Assembly: GCA_964429915.1 (NCBI GenBank)
Contig: CAYSDZ010000010.1
Span: 1-64,000 of the forward strand
Direction of reading: 5' to 3'
DNA: 64,000 bases
Source of the DNA: Alteromonas_F sp964429915
GTDB lineage: Bacteria; Pseudomonadota; Gammaproteobacteria; Enterobacterales; Alteromonadaceae
Positions within the stretch are counted from its first letter, which is position 1, and each line of letters starts with the position of its first letter. Positions 33,123-42,524 of this stretch are shown here, in pieces. The translations under genes and the position numbers were made by a program. The notes under the pieces are model-generated. The model was not told the DNA's origin, ran no database searches, and was given only the letters and a program-made list of their open reading frames with translations.

Positions 33123-33815
33123 TTATTTTTTTGTGTGAGAGGAAATATAGAGCGCGCTGTTATACGTTTTAAAAAATTTAACGGGCTCTATTTGTTCACT
33201 TTTTACTTGTGTAATTAAGGCGTGAGCTAATGAGATCTCAAGGCTTGACAAATAATCTATGCGTTTTCTCAAAAGCAACTCGATGCCAGTTTGAGCATTG
33301 ACGACTTGAATTTGCTGAACTGTTTTATCTTTTAAAAAAGCGCTAAATTCTTTTCCATAATACGCGCCTCTGACAAACCCTATGCTAATGTTTTTATTGC
33401 TTAGGTCAGAAGCATCAAATGTTTGTTCGTTTTTTAAACGTATTAAAACGGTTCGAGTACTTTCAATTAATCCGATTTGCTCAATGGAATCGACACTGTT
33501 CGCTCGGTCCAGTAAAATTGTCAGGTCAGCATTCCCTGTGGTTAATTCACGTAAAGCGCGACTGACGGGAACCAAGTCTATTTTAATCGGTATATTTGCT
33601 TCAGTCGCTATCAAATGAGCGATATCGACAACGGTTCCTTGTGGGCGTCCTTTGTCATCGAGATAACCAAAGGGTAACGAATCGTAAACTGCAAAGCGTA
33701 AGCTGGGTGGCTCGGTATTAGCAGCTGTGGAATTCGAAACAATAAAAACCTGCAGAAACAAGCATATTGTTCTGATGCAATTGAAGAAAATGCCGCTGCA
33801 TAGGAAGTGCTTCAT
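33123..33815 (-). CDS. Family 3 extracellular solute-binding protein, C-terminally frameshifted
   Basis: A 230-residue exported protein with a signal peptide (about 1-32) and an SBP_bac_3 domain: LRFAVYDSLPFGYLDDKGRPQG, then a second lobe with VRGAYYGKEF. The protein ends abruptly in SSHTKK at a run of seven A. Removing one A restores another 36 or so residues in frame down to a stop at 33017, including LVSLNQKGLIEPI, which matches the usual last helices of this family. The protein as read is thus truncated, by a real frameshift or a sequencing slip. No permease genes are nearby, so it may sense or bind instead of serving an ABC importer. Confidence 0.78.
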   Translation of the reverse strand: MKHFLCSGIFFNCIRTICLFLQVFIVSNSTAANTEPPSLRFAVYDSLPFGYLDDKGRPQGTVVDIAHLIATEANIPIKIDLVPVSRALRELTTGNADLTILLDRANSVDSIEQIGLIESTRTVLIRLKNEQTFDASDLSNKNISIGFVRGAYYGKEFSAFLKDKTVQQIQVVNAQTGIELLLRKRIDYLSSLEISLAHALITQVKSEQIEPVKFFKTYNSALYISSHTKK

Positions 33816-34003
33816 ACGCTCTTAATTTTCTATTTTGACTCTGGCTCTATAGTATACCAATAGTCTTAATGATTTAACTTTTACGTGAAATAAAGTTTAA
33901 AAAAATGTGAATAAAATATTTACTTGCTTTTATACTTTTGGTTAAGCGGATAGCTTCAAAGCTATCCACCTCTAAGATGTCCACCTCGAACATCTAAACA
34001 GCC

Positions 34004-34468
34004 TTAGCCCTGCAAGTACGCTAAAATAACGTCATGGTGATCCTTTGTTTTAAATTTGTCGAACACTTTTTCAATAGTCCCATCTTCGTTTATTAAAAAA
34101 GAAATTCTGTGAATACCATCATATTCTTTGCCCATAAACTTCTTTGGTCCCCACACACCAAAGGCATCAGCAACGGCATGGTCTTCATCAGATAACAGCG
34201 TGAAATTCAAATTTTCTTTTTCAATAAATTTGGGTAAGCGTTTTACTGGGTCTGGGCTTACTCCCAAAACAACAACGTTGTGCTTGTCCAAGCTATCTTT
34301 GCTATCTCTTAAGCATTGTGCCTGCACGGTGCAGCCAGGTGTCATTGCTTTTGGGTAAAAATAAACCAGTACTTTTTTACCCTTAAACTGTTCAAGGGAA
34401 GTGGTTTCACCGTCTTGGTTAAGTAAACTGAAAGAAGGGGCGCTATCGCCAGCGTTAAGCATGTTCAT
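34004..34468 (-). CDS. bcp: Thioredoxin-dependent peroxiredoxin Bcp
   Basis: A 154-residue peroxiredoxin Q, close to E. coli Bcp throughout. The peroxidatic cysteine is in PKAMTPGCT (about C46). A second cysteine follows six residues later in VQAQCLRD; E. coli has it five residues later in VQACGLRD, so the resolving position is shifted by one. I start at ATG 34468 because GAGGA lies 5 bases upstream; ATG 34480 would put this ribosome site inside the gene. Two small inverted repeats lie beyond the stop, without T-runs. Confidence 0.95.
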   Translation of the reverse strand: MNMLNAGDSAPSFSLLNQDGETTSLEQFKGKKVLVYFYPKAMTPGCTVQAQCLRDSKDSLDKHNVVVLGVSPDPVKRLPKFIEKENLNFTLLSDEDHAVADAFGVWGPKKFMGKEYDGIHRISFLINEDGTIEKVFDKFKTKDHHDVILAYLQG

Positions 34469-34749
34469 CAAATTCCTCATACAATGATTGTGGTTCTATT
34501 TATGTTGACGTTTACGAGGGTAGAGATTTTTAAGTTCAATTTCAAAAATACACTTCTTACTTCTTCTAGTGCTTAGTGCTCGTACCTACTCTACCTTGAG
34601 ATGCCCGATCCGACGTTTCTTGAAATAAATTGGGTATAAATAGCTTTGTTACGTTATTTTTCGCTGTTTTTTACTAAACCGACAATGAGATGACTTGTGT
34701 TTAACTGACGACATAATTACCATGTGCGCTTAGAAATATTGGAGTGAAT

Positions 34750-35631
34750 ATGTTTAAAGGTAGTTATGTGGCGTTGGTAACGCCCATGGATGATGAAGGC
34801 AATATTGATTATCGGGATTTAGAGGCGTGTATTGAATTTCACATCGAAAACAAAACCGATGGCATTGTATCTGTGGGTACAACGGGTGAATCAGCTACAT
34901 TACCTTTCGAAGAACACTTTGACGTAGTTAAACATACTGTAAAGACGGTCGCCGGACGGATTCCTGTTATTGCTGGGAGCGGGGCGAACTCTACCGACGA
35001 AGCGATATTTTTAAGCCAAGGTTTGGCAAAAATGGGCGTAGATGGATTCTTAAGTGTCGTACCTTATTATAACAAGCCACAACAAGCAGGCATGGTTGCG
35101 CATTTTAATGCCATAGCCGACGCCACCGAGCTACCTGTTATTCTCTATAATGTGCCAGGCCGAACGGTCGCAGACATGCTGCCTGAAACGGTGTCTACTT
35201 TGGCAGCACATCCGAAAATAGTGGGTATTAAAGATGCAACGGGAGATATGGCTAGGCTGCATCAAACAAAAGCACTTGTGCCAGACGACTTCATGCTACT
35301 CAGCGGTGATGATGAAACAAGTTGTGAGTTTTTAGCGCAAGGTGGGCACGGTGTTATTTCAGTAACCGCGAACATAGCGCCAGCGGTGATGGCTCAAATG
35401 TGTCAAGCGGCAGCCGAAGGCGATGTAAATAAAGCAAAGCTGCTCAATGCGTCGATAGAAAAATTACATTCCGCATTGTTTATAGAGCCAAACCCCGTTA
35501 TGCCAAAGTGGGCATTGTATAAAATGCAAATGATTAAGTCGGCTTTCTTGCGCTTACCGATGGTTTTACCGGAACTTGCTAGCCAAAAAATAATCGAAGA
35601 TATTCTTAAAGAATACCAGTTATTAAAATAA
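34750..35631 (+). CDS. dapA: 4-hydroxy-tetrahydrodipicolinate synthase DapA
   Basis: DapA condenses pyruvate with aspartate semialdehyde, the first step committed to lysine and diaminopimelate. GTTGES binds pyruvate, YNVPGR holds the catalytic tyrosine and GIKDATGD the Schiff-base lysine. With the ATG at 34750 these number Y133 and K161, exactly as in E. coli. The GTG at 34744 overlaps the GGAG ribosome site and is rejected. It begins the conserved dapA-bamC-purC set. Confidence 0.97.
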   Translation: MFKGSYVALVTPMDDEGNIDYRDLEACIEFHIENKTDGIVSVGTTGESATLPFEEHFDVVKHTVKTVAGRIPVIAGSGANSTDEAIFLSQGLAKMGVDGFLSVVPYYNKPQQAGMVAHFNAIADATELPVILYNVPGRTVADMLPETVSTLAAHPKIVGIKDATGDMARLHQTKALVPDDFMLLSGDDETSCEFLAQGGHGVISVTANIAPAVMAQMCQAAAEGDVNKAKLLNASIEKLHSALFIEPNPVMPKWALYKMQMIKSAFLRLPMVLPELASQKIIEDILKEYQLLK

Positions 35632-35643
35632 ACATAAGAGAAC

Positions 35644-36747
35644 ATGATGAAGAGCATTGTCAGTAGCCTTGTAGCTGCATGCGTAATAATAATGAGTGGT
35701 TGCAGTAGCGCAGACAAAACACGGATTGCTTCAGGTAGTTTTTCTTACATTAAGGCTGAAGAAGCGAGTGAAATAAAAGTGCCCGAAGGCTTAGATTCGC
35801 CTGAATATACTAGAGACTTTGAGCTACCTGAGCTAGGCGAAAATGCGCCGACTGAATACGTAGGCAAACAGCTCACTATTGTATCGCCCTCGTTGGTGTT
35901 ACCCCTAGTTCGAGGAAGCTACATTCAAGAAGGCAGTAAAAGCGCTAAGATAAAGTTCGATAAAGTAGACGACAGTAAAGCGTTAGATACAACCATATGG
36001 GATACCGTACTCAGTTTCTTAGACGAAAATGAAATCGCAGTAGAATCTTTTTCACCAGAAGAAGGGACGCTCATTACCGATTGGATGTTAAACGACGACA
36101 GCGCAGACCGTAAATGGTACCAGTTCTTCAAAGACACCAATGCAACAGGAAGAAAGTTTGAATTCTCACTTAAAATGGCGCCGCATGGGAGAACAGCAGA
36201 GCTAGGTGTCGAGCTTAAAGACTACTTAAAAACAGTTAACGATGAAGTGGTGGGGAGTATGGAAAATACCCTTGCTCGTTCTGAAGAAGTTGATGTATTG
36301 AACAAAATCGTCACCCATTATGAGTATGAAATTGGCGTACAAATTTCACAGATAAGAGAACAAATTAAACAAGGCCTAGACACCGAATTGGGCTTTAACG
36401 CTGATGGCGATCCTGCGTATATTGTTGATGGTATTTATGATGTTACTTGGCCTCGTCTTCAGCTAGTTTTGTTGAAATTGGGTTTCGACGTTAAAGATTT
36501 GGACAAGTCAAATGGCTTGGTTTTCGTAAGTTACGCAGGACCAGGCGGCGGATGGTGGACCAACTTGTTTTCAAGTGGTGAATCATTATTGGGTTTAGGC
36601 GATTATCGCTTAAAGGTACAGGCTCAAGGTACAAAAACAGCAGTTACCTTTATGACAGACGAAAGTGAAGTGTTCGACGTAAAACAAGTGACTGATTTAT
36701 TTGAACCCTTTTCAAGTACAATGGCTAAAAATAACTTAGATATCTAA
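35644..36747 (+). CDS. bamC: Outer membrane assembly lipoprotein BamC
   Basis: A 367-residue lipoprotein: signal peptide with lipobox ending at C20 (IIMSGC), then the long unstructured N-terminal stretch (about 21-100) that in E. coli binds BamD, and two helix-grip domains. BamC is an accessory member of the BAM complex that inserts beta-barrel proteins. The dapA-bamC-purC order supports the call. It lies 12 bases after dapA. Confidence 0.92.
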   Translation: MMKSIVSSLVAACVIIMSGCSSADKTRIASGSFSYIKAEEASEIKVPEGLDSPEYTRDFELPELGENAPTEYVGKQLTIVSPSLVLPLVRGSYIQEGSKSAKIKFDKVDDSKALDTTIWDTVLSFLDENEIAVESFSPEEGTLITDWMLNDDSADRKWYQFFKDTNATGRKFEFSLKMAPHGRTAELGVELKDYLKTVNDEVVGSMENTLARSEEVDVLNKIVTHYEYEIGVQISQIREQIKQGLDTELGFNADGDPAYIVDGIYDVTWPRLQLVLLKLGFDVKDLDKSNGLVFVSYAGPGGGWWTNLFSSGESLLGLGDYRLKVQAQGTKTAVTFMTDESEVFDVKQVTDLFEPFSSTMAKNNLDI

Positions 36748-36758
36748 TTGGGAACTAT

Positions 36759-37484
36759 ATGCAAAAGCGTGAAGAATTGTATCGCGGTAAAGCAAAAACT
36801 GTTTTTTTAACAGAAGATGAAAATTTGCTTATTCTGGAATTTCGTAACGATACGTCAGCCTTTGATGGAGAAAAAATAGAACAATTGGATCGCAAAGGTG
36901 AGGTCAATAATAAGTTTAATCACTTTATCATGAACACCTTGGAGGAAGCAGGTGTTAAAACCCAAGTCGAACATTTACTCTCTGATACTGAGTCTGTAGT
37001 AAAAAAATTAGATATGATCCCAGTAGAATGCGTGGTAAGAAACGTATCGGCTGGGTCTTTGGTCAAACGTTTAGGTGTTGATGAGGGGAAAGATCTCTCT
37101 CCTCCAATCTTTGAGTTTTTCTTAAAAAACGATGCTTTACACGATCCCATGGTTAACGATTATCACATTACTTCATTTGGATGGGCGACAGAAGCGCAAA
37201 TAGCAGCAATGAAGTCTGCTACATTTGAAGTCAACGCTATATTGCAGTCGTTGTTTGATAAAGTTGGAATGATATTAGTCGACTATAAGTTAGAGTTTGG
37301 AATAGACGCTAATGGAGAGCTAGTACTCGGTGATGAGTTCACACCAGACGGCTGTAGATTATGGGATAAAGTGACACGTAAAAAAATGGATAAAGACCGT
37401 TTTCGTCAAGGTTTGGGCAGTGTGGTTGAGACGTACATAGAAGTCGCTGAACGTTTGGGTGTGTCGTTAGGGCCAGTTAATTAA
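36759..37484 (+). CDS. purC: SAICAR synthase PurC
   Basis: A 241-residue enzyme of purine synthesis (E. coli 237) joining aspartate to CAIR with ATP. LYRGKAKTVF is the N-terminal ATP-binding motif, VECVVRNVSAGSL and LVDYKLEFG the substrate motifs, and DEFTPDGCRLWD the conserved late motif. It lies 11 bases after bamC. The stop codon lies in a small inverted repeat (GCCAGTT/AACTGGC) with no good T-run. Confidence 0.97.
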   Translation: MQKREELYRGKAKTVFLTEDENLLILEFRNDTSAFDGEKIEQLDRKGEVNNKFNHFIMNTLEEAGVKTQVEHLLSDTESVVKKLDMIPVECVVRNVSAGSLVKRLGVDEGKDLSPPIFEFFLKNDALHDPMVNDYHITSFGWATEAQIAAMKSATFEVNAILQSLFDKVGMILVDYKLEFGIDANGELVLGDEFTPDGCRLWDKVTRKKMDKDRFRQGLGSVVETYIEVAERLGVSLGPVN

Positions 37485-37489
37485 ACTGG

Positions 37490-37759
37490 CTATTCTAAGC
37501 TTAATGTAACATCGCTAAGTGGAAGGCTACAGCAAAGCAGCACCTCATCGTCATCAATAAAAGCTAAAGGATCAATAAAATAATCGATTTGACCACTCAC
37601 TAATTTGCATCTGCACGCTCCACAAAATCCATCACGACAATGAAACGGTGCTTCTATATTTTGAGCTTCTAACGAATCTAACAAACTTTTTTGCGGAAGA
37701 GCAGGGAAGGCATCCTTTCCCTCTACTGTTATTTGGATGCCTTTTTCTTTATCGGCCAT
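37490..37759 (-). CDS. yfaE: 2Fe-2S ferredoxin YfaE, ribonucleotide reductase maintenance protein
   Basis: An 89-residue plant-type ferredoxin domain with cluster cysteines C41, C46, C49 and C76 or C77 (CRDGFCGACRCKL and LLCCSLP). E. coli YfaE donates electrons to rebuild the diferric-tyrosyl radical of NrdB. It lies 18 bases after nrdB on the same strand, which supports that job. Confidence 0.93.
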   Translation of the reverse strand: MADKEKGIQITVEGKDAFPALPQKSLLDSLEAQNIEAPFHCRDGFCGACRCKLVSGQIDYFIDPLAFIDDDEVLLCCSLPLSDVTLSLE

Positions 37760-37777
37760 TAATCAGTATAAAACTGA

Positions 37778-38908
37778 TCATAATTCAAACTCTGCGAAAT
37801 CCTCTTCACTCACGGCAGAGTCGATTTGCCCGACTAAGTAAGAGCTTATTTCTGACTCTTGAGGAGCAACTTGAACATTATCTGAATTTAAATGGTTGTT
37901 CATCCAAGGCAGGGGGTTTGAACTAATATCAAAAGGTTTACCCAATCCAATAGCAGACATTCGCTGATTAGCAATATACTCAACGTATTGGCAAAGAATA
38001 TCTTTGTTTAAACCAATCATTGAACCACTAGCAAACAAATACTCTGCCCATTGCTTTTCCTGTTCTACCGCATTTAAGAATATTGCTTTTGCTTCTTCTT
38101 CACATTCTTTGGCAATCTCTGCCATTTCAGGGTCATCTTTTCCTTTGGCCCATATATTCAAAATGTGTTGAGTGGAAGATAGGTGTAAATTTTCATCTCT
38201 GGCAATAAGACGAATAATTTTGGAATTTCCTTCCATCAATTTTCTTTCGGCAAATGCGAACGTACAGGCGAAAGAAACATAAAACCGAATGGCTTCTAAT
38301 GCATTAACTGAATTCATGCACAAATAAAGTTTTTTCTTTAGCTCACGTAAAGTAATGGTATGTACTTCGCCGTTCACTGTGTGCACACCCTCACCTTGAG
38401 TCTGCCAAAGCTGAGTAGCAAAAATGAGATCATCGTAATACTTTGAAATATCCGCAGCTCTGCGCTTAATTTCCTCATTTTCAACGATATCCTCAAAAAT
38501 ATCGCTAGGATCAGAAAATAAATTACGCAAAATATGGGTGTAAGAACGAGAATGTATGGTTTCGAAAAATGACCACGTTTCTATCCACGTTTCTAACTCT
38601 GGGAGCGAAACGATGGGCAGCAGTGCAATATTCGGGCTTCTTCCTTGAACCGAGTCAAGCAGAGTTTGATACTTCAAATTAGATATGAAAATATGTTTTT
38701 CAGATTCAGTTAAAGCCTGAAAATCAACTCTGTCGCGAGAGACGTCAACTTCTTCAGGGCGCCAGAAAAAACTAATTTGTTTCTCGATCAGTTTTTCAAA
38801 AATTGCGTGTTTTTGTTGATCATACCTAGCAACATTAACAGGGTTACCAAAAAACATGGGTTCGTTTAATGGATTAATACTTTTTTGATTAAACGTTGTA
38901 TATTTCAT
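37778..38908 (-). CDS. nrdB: Class Ia ribonucleotide reductase beta subunit NrdB
   Basis: A 376-residue radical-generating subunit (E. coli 376). Iron ligands are in the EVDVSRDRVD region, in FFETIHSRSYTHI (which also contains the radical tyrosine), and in RDENLHLSSTQH. The C-terminal tail, acidic and ending EEDFAEFEL, docks with NrdA. It lies 17 bases after nrdA and is followed by yfaE. Confidence 0.97.
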   Translation of the reverse strand: MKYTTFNQKSINPLNEPMFFGNPVNVARYDQQKHAIFEKLIEKQISFFWRPEEVDVSRDRVDFQALTESEKHIFISNLKYQTLLDSVQGRSPNIALLPIVSLPELETWIETWSFFETIHSRSYTHILRNLFSDPSDIFEDIVENEEIKRRAADISKYYDDLIFATQLWQTQGEGVHTVNGEVHTITLRELKKKLYLCMNSVNALEAIRFYVSFACTFAFAERKLMEGNSKIIRLIARDENLHLSSTQHILNIWAKGKDDPEMAEIAKECEEEAKAIFLNAVEQEKQWAEYLFASGSMIGLNKDILCQYVEYIANQRMSAIGLGKPFDISSNPLPWMNNHLNSDNVQVAPQESEISSYLVGQIDSAVSEEDFAEFEL

Positions 38909-38925
38909 ATCAGACTATTCTATTC

Positions 38926-41247
38926 TTATATTTTACACGCACCACCAGCGCAATCGTCATCTTCTTCCACCACGACCTGCTGAGCATTAGGTTTTGTTTT
39001 CACTTCTTTCTGACTATCAGTAGAACTATCAGACGCTCCATCACGTGTGTTGTGATAGTAGAGCGTTTTGATTCCCAACTTGTAAGTTGTTAGCAAATCT
39101 TTCAATAACAGCTTCATTGGCACCTTGCCATTGGGGTACTTGCTCGGGTCGTAATTTGTATTGGCTGAAATCGTTTGATCAACAAATTTCTGCATAATAC
39201 CGACTAATTGTAAATAACCATCGTTAGAAGGGATATCCCACAACAACTCGTATGCATCTTTTAAACGGTTGTATTCGGGCACAACCTGCTTAAGCACCCC
39301 GTCCTTACTAGACTTTATACTGATATGTCCTCGAGGTGGTTCAATACCATTTGTCGCATTTGATATTTGCGATGAGGTTTCAGATGGCATCAAGGCTGAA
39401 AGTGTAGAGTTTCTTAAACCATGTGTTTCAATGTCTTTCCGTAAACTTTCCCAATCTAAGTGCAAAGGCTCTTTACAAATTGCATCTATATCTTTCTTGT
39501 ACGAATCTATAGGCAATATACCTTGCGCGTAAGTGGTTTCGTTAAACTTAGGGCACGCCCCTTTTTCTTTGGCCAAATTATTAGAGGCTTTTAACAAATA
39601 AAACTGCACTGCTTCAAACGTTTTGTGCACTAAACCATTTGCACTGAAATCAGAGTATTTCACACCATTTTTTGCAAGATAATAAGCAAAGTTAATGACG
39701 CCTATACCCAACGTTCTTCTGCCCATTGTTGCGTTATATGCCGCGGGTACAGGGTAGTCTTGGTAATCAAGCAAGCTATCCAGTGCTCTTACTGATAAAT
39801 CGGCCAGTTCGTCGAGTTCATCAAGTGATTGGATGGCACCCAGATTAAAAGCAGAAAGCGTACACAGCGCTATTTCACCATTTTCGTCGTTGACGTGTTG
39901 CAGCGGCTTGGTCGGTAACGCGATTTCTAGACACAAATTGCTTTGTCGAACAGGTGCTAGCTCTGGATTAAAAGGGCTGTGGGTGTTGCAGTGGTCAACG
40001 TTTTGCAAATAAATACGGCCAGTGCTCGCTCGCTCTTGCATAAATAAGCTGAACAATTCCATAGCGCGGATTTGTTTTTTACGGATATTTTTATCAGCTT
40101 CGTATTTAATATACAACGCTTCAAACTTGTTTTGGTCTGCAAAAAATGCATCATACAATCCGGGCACATCAGAGGGGCTGAACAGTGTTATATGACTGTC
40201 TTTCATCATGCGCTGATACATTAATTTATTGAATTGGACGCCGTAATCTAAATGTCGAACACGGTTTTCCTCTACACCCCGATTGTTTTTAAGCACTAAT
40301 AAAGATTCAACTTCCATGTGCCATAGAGGGTAAAACAAGGTCGCTGCACCGCCTCGAACACCGCCTTGCGAACAACTTTTAACCGCTGTTTGGAAATATT
40401 TATAAAACGGGATACAACCCGTATGGAAAGCTTCGCCACCACGAATAGGGCTACCCAAGGCTCTAATGCGACCTGCATTAACACCAATCCCAGCGCGTTG
40501 GCTGACGTACTTAACAATAGCACTGGATGTTGCGTTTATGGAATCTAGGCTATCTCCTGCTTCGATTAACACACAAGAACTGAATTGACGAGTAGGGGTG
40601 CGCACACCTGCCATAATGGGCGTAGGTAGTGATAGTTTGAAGGTGGATGCAGCGTTATAAAACCGACGAATATAATCTAGCCTGTCATCCTTCGGGTAAT
40701 TTGCAAAAAGGCAAGCGGCAACTAATACATATAAAAACTGTGCGCTTTCATATATTTCACCGGTGACGCGATTCTGTACGAGGTACTTTCCCTCGAGTTG
40801 TTTTACTGCGGCATAACTGAAGCTCATGTCTCGCCAGTGGTCGATAAATTCGTCCATCTCGGCAAATTCTTGCTCGTTGTAGTCAGCTAACAAATGCTTG
40901 TCGTATTTGCCTTTTTCAACCATATCTTTGACGTGCTGATACAGCGGAGGAGGCTCAAATTGTCCATACGCTTTTTTACGCAAATGAAAAATACTAAGTC
41001 GCGCGGCTAAATATTGATAATCGGGTGTTTCGGTTGAAATAAGATCAGCGGCAGATTTGATAATAGTTTCATGAATTTCTGCCGTTTTTATACCGTTAAA
41101 AAACTGTAAATGCGATTTAATTTCGACTTGGGAAACGGAAACATCACTTAATCCCTCGGCTGCCCATTCAATCACTTTGTGAATTTTGTCTAGATCGATA
41201 GGTTCCTGCTCACCATTTCGTTTGGTTACGTAGAGCGTTTCGTTCAT
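38926..41247 (-). CDS. nrdA: Class Ia ribonucleotide reductase alpha subunit NrdA
   Basis: A 773-residue catalytic subunit reducing all four ribonucleoside diphosphates. An N-terminal ATP-cone (about 1-95) senses dATP. The catalytic cysteines are in RQFSSCVL, SNLCLEIALPT and IALCTLSAF, and the C-terminal thiol pair is in CAGGACKI. It starts an nrdA-nrdB-yfaE operon. Upstream lie a candidate promoter and two candidate NrdR boxes. Confidence 0.98.
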   Translation of the reverse strand: MNETLYVTKRNGEQEPIDLDKIHKVIEWAAEGLSDVSVSQVEIKSHLQFFNGIKTAEIHETIIKSAADLISTETPDYQYLAARLSIFHLRKKAYGQFEPPPLYQHVKDMVEKGKYDKHLLADYNEQEFAEMDEFIDHWRDMSFSYAAVKQLEGKYLVQNRVTGEIYESAQFLYVLVAACLFANYPKDDRLDYIRRFYNAASTFKLSLPTPIMAGVRTPTRQFSSCVLIEAGDSLDSINATSSAIVKYVSQRAGIGVNAGRIRALGSPIRGGEAFHTGCIPFYKYFQTAVKSCSQGGVRGGAATLFYPLWHMEVESLLVLKNNRGVEENRVRHLDYGVQFNKLMYQRMMKDSHITLFSPSDVPGLYDAFFADQNKFEALYIKYEADKNIRKKQIRAMELFSLFMQERASTGRIYLQNVDHCNTHSPFNPELAPVRQSNLCLEIALPTKPLQHVNDENGEIALCTLSAFNLGAIQSLDELDELADLSVRALDSLLDYQDYPVPAAYNATMGRRTLGIGVINFAYYLAKNGVKYSDFSANGLVHKTFEAVQFYLLKASNNLAKEKGACPKFNETTYAQGILPIDSYKKDIDAICKEPLHLDWESLRKDIETHGLRNSTLSALMPSETSSQISNATNGIEPPRGHISIKSSKDGVLKQVVPEYNRLKDAYELLWDIPSNDGYLQLVGIMQKFVDQTISANTNYDPSKYPNGKVPMKLLLKDLLTTYKLGIKTLYYHNTRDGASDSSTDSQKEVKTKPNAQQVVVEEDDDCAGGACKI

Positions 41248-41459
41248 TTATTTATCCAATTACCATAAGCGCTGACAGAAGAGGTGTGTGTTACGGCACC
41301 TTTTTATGACTATATCTGAAGCTTTTTATTTAATCTCGACGTCACGTAATCTCTGAGTTAAATTAACGTGGAACGAGCCATTTCGAGTCGATATTTAATC
41401 GCGATGAGCAACAAGTAAAATTTGCGCTCTTTGAATATGAAATTCTGCTTCAAGTTATG

Positions 41460-41507
41460 TCACAAGATAGTGAGGTTTTAATTGTAATGCAACCCAATAC
41501 AAAGGGT
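41460..41507 (-). promoter_or_regulatory. Candidate nrdA promoter with two NrdR boxes
   Basis: Two imperfect 16-bp palindromes (41492-41507 and 41460-41475), each matching roughly 11-12 bases of the NrdR consensus as I recall it, are exactly 16 bases apart, the spacing typical of paired NrdR boxes. Between and within them, on the minus strand, TTGCAT (41487-41492) and TATCTT (41464-41469) are 17 bases apart, a plausible promoter. This would give a leader of about 210 bases. I see nothing else of note in the 387-base gap at 41248-41634. Confidence 0.45.
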
Positions 41508-41634
41508 TTATCTCAGTTGAACCTGTACCTTATTTATTACTGTTAGTGAAAGCTAACCTATAAACGCAAACCGTTAACATTTAACACGGTTTTCAAGTCA
41601 GACTTGTTAAAAACTTAAAAAAAACCATTGTGTT

Positions 41635-42339
41635 TTACAGCGGTTTTTCACAGCTCAAAATATAGTTAACATCAATGTTGTTATCTGACAGATAAAAACG
41701 TTGTCTTAACGGGTTGTAGTGAAGGCCAATAGCGTCTTTGGTGCTTAGATTTTCTGCGTCGCACATGCTCATAAGTTCACTGGGTTTGATGAATTTTTCA
41801 AAGTTATGAGTACCTTTTGGAACCCAGCGTAAAATATACTCCGCACCAAGGATACCCAAAAGATAAGATTTAGCATTGCGATTAAGAGTCGAAAAAAACA
41901 GCTTGCCTCCGGACTTTGTGAGTTTGGCGCATGCTGCAACCACCGAAGCTGGGTTAGGAACATGTTCAAGCATTTCCAAACAGGTGACAATATCAAATGT
42001 TTCCGCATGGCTTTGTGCTAAATCTTCAGCTGATACTTGCAGGTACTCAACAGGAGTCGATGTTTCCAAAGCATGTAAGCGTGCAACGGTTAAACTCGCC
42101 TCAGCTAAATCAATTCCTGTAACCTCTGCACCCGCCCGTGCTAACCCTTCAGCAACCAATCCGCCACCACACCCGACATCTAACACTTTTTTGCCAACGA
42201 CGCCTTCGCTTTGTTGTTGGATGTAAGACAATCTTAATGGATTGATAAGATGTAGTGGTTTAAATTCACTTTCTGGGTCCCACCATCGAGAAGCCAGTTC
42301 GGAAAATTTGCTTATTTCTTCTTGGTCTACATTGGCCAC
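41635..42339 (-). CDS. ubiG: Ubiquinone biosynthesis O-methyltransferase UbiG
   Basis: A SAM methyltransferase making both O-methylations in ubiquinone synthesis. FSELASRWWDPESEFKPLH is the family N-terminus, VLDVGCGGGLVAEGLA the SAM loop, and LFFSTLNRN a later conserved motif. I place the start at GTG 42339, with TAGGA 7 bases upstream; a TTG at 42345 is too close to that site. It is divergent from gyrA, as in E. coli. Confidence 0.96.
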   Translation of the reverse strand: MANVDQEEISKFSELASRWWDPESEFKPLHLINPLRLSYIQQQSEGVVGKKVLDVGCGGGLVAEGLARAGAEVTGIDLAEASLTVARLHALETSTPVEYLQVSAEDLAQSHAETFDIVTCLEMLEHVPNPASVVAACAKLTKSGGKLFFSTLNRNAKSYLLGILGAEYILRWVPKGTHNFEKFIKPSELMSMCDAENLSTKDAIGLHYNPLRQRFYLSDNNIDVNYILSCEKPL

Positions 42340-42524
42340 ATTCAATCCTAGGTTATCTTATATTTTACTTATTAAAGGCTACATAAAATTGTTAACAGAT
42401 GGTAGACTAACCTGCTAATAAAAGTATAACTGTACGACTTTTATACAGCACAAATGAATTGCGCTTATTGGCGCGCCAGTAAAAACAAAAAACAGAATAA
42501 AAACAATTAGGGACACCGCAGTAT

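Noticed and set aside
33123..33135. Programmed -1 frameshift at A AAA AAA
   Set aside because: The -1 frame gives only a dozen codons before a stop. The family-like tail is in the other frame, so a base change fits better.
33949..33995. Terminator after bcp
   Set aside because: Two small inverted repeats (GGATAGC/GCTATCC and AGATGT/ACATCT) occur, but neither is followed by T residues on the minus strand.
41876..42226. A 116-codon open frame on the plus strand
   Set aside because: Antisense to ubiG, whose SAM motif and length are intact; no family resemblance.
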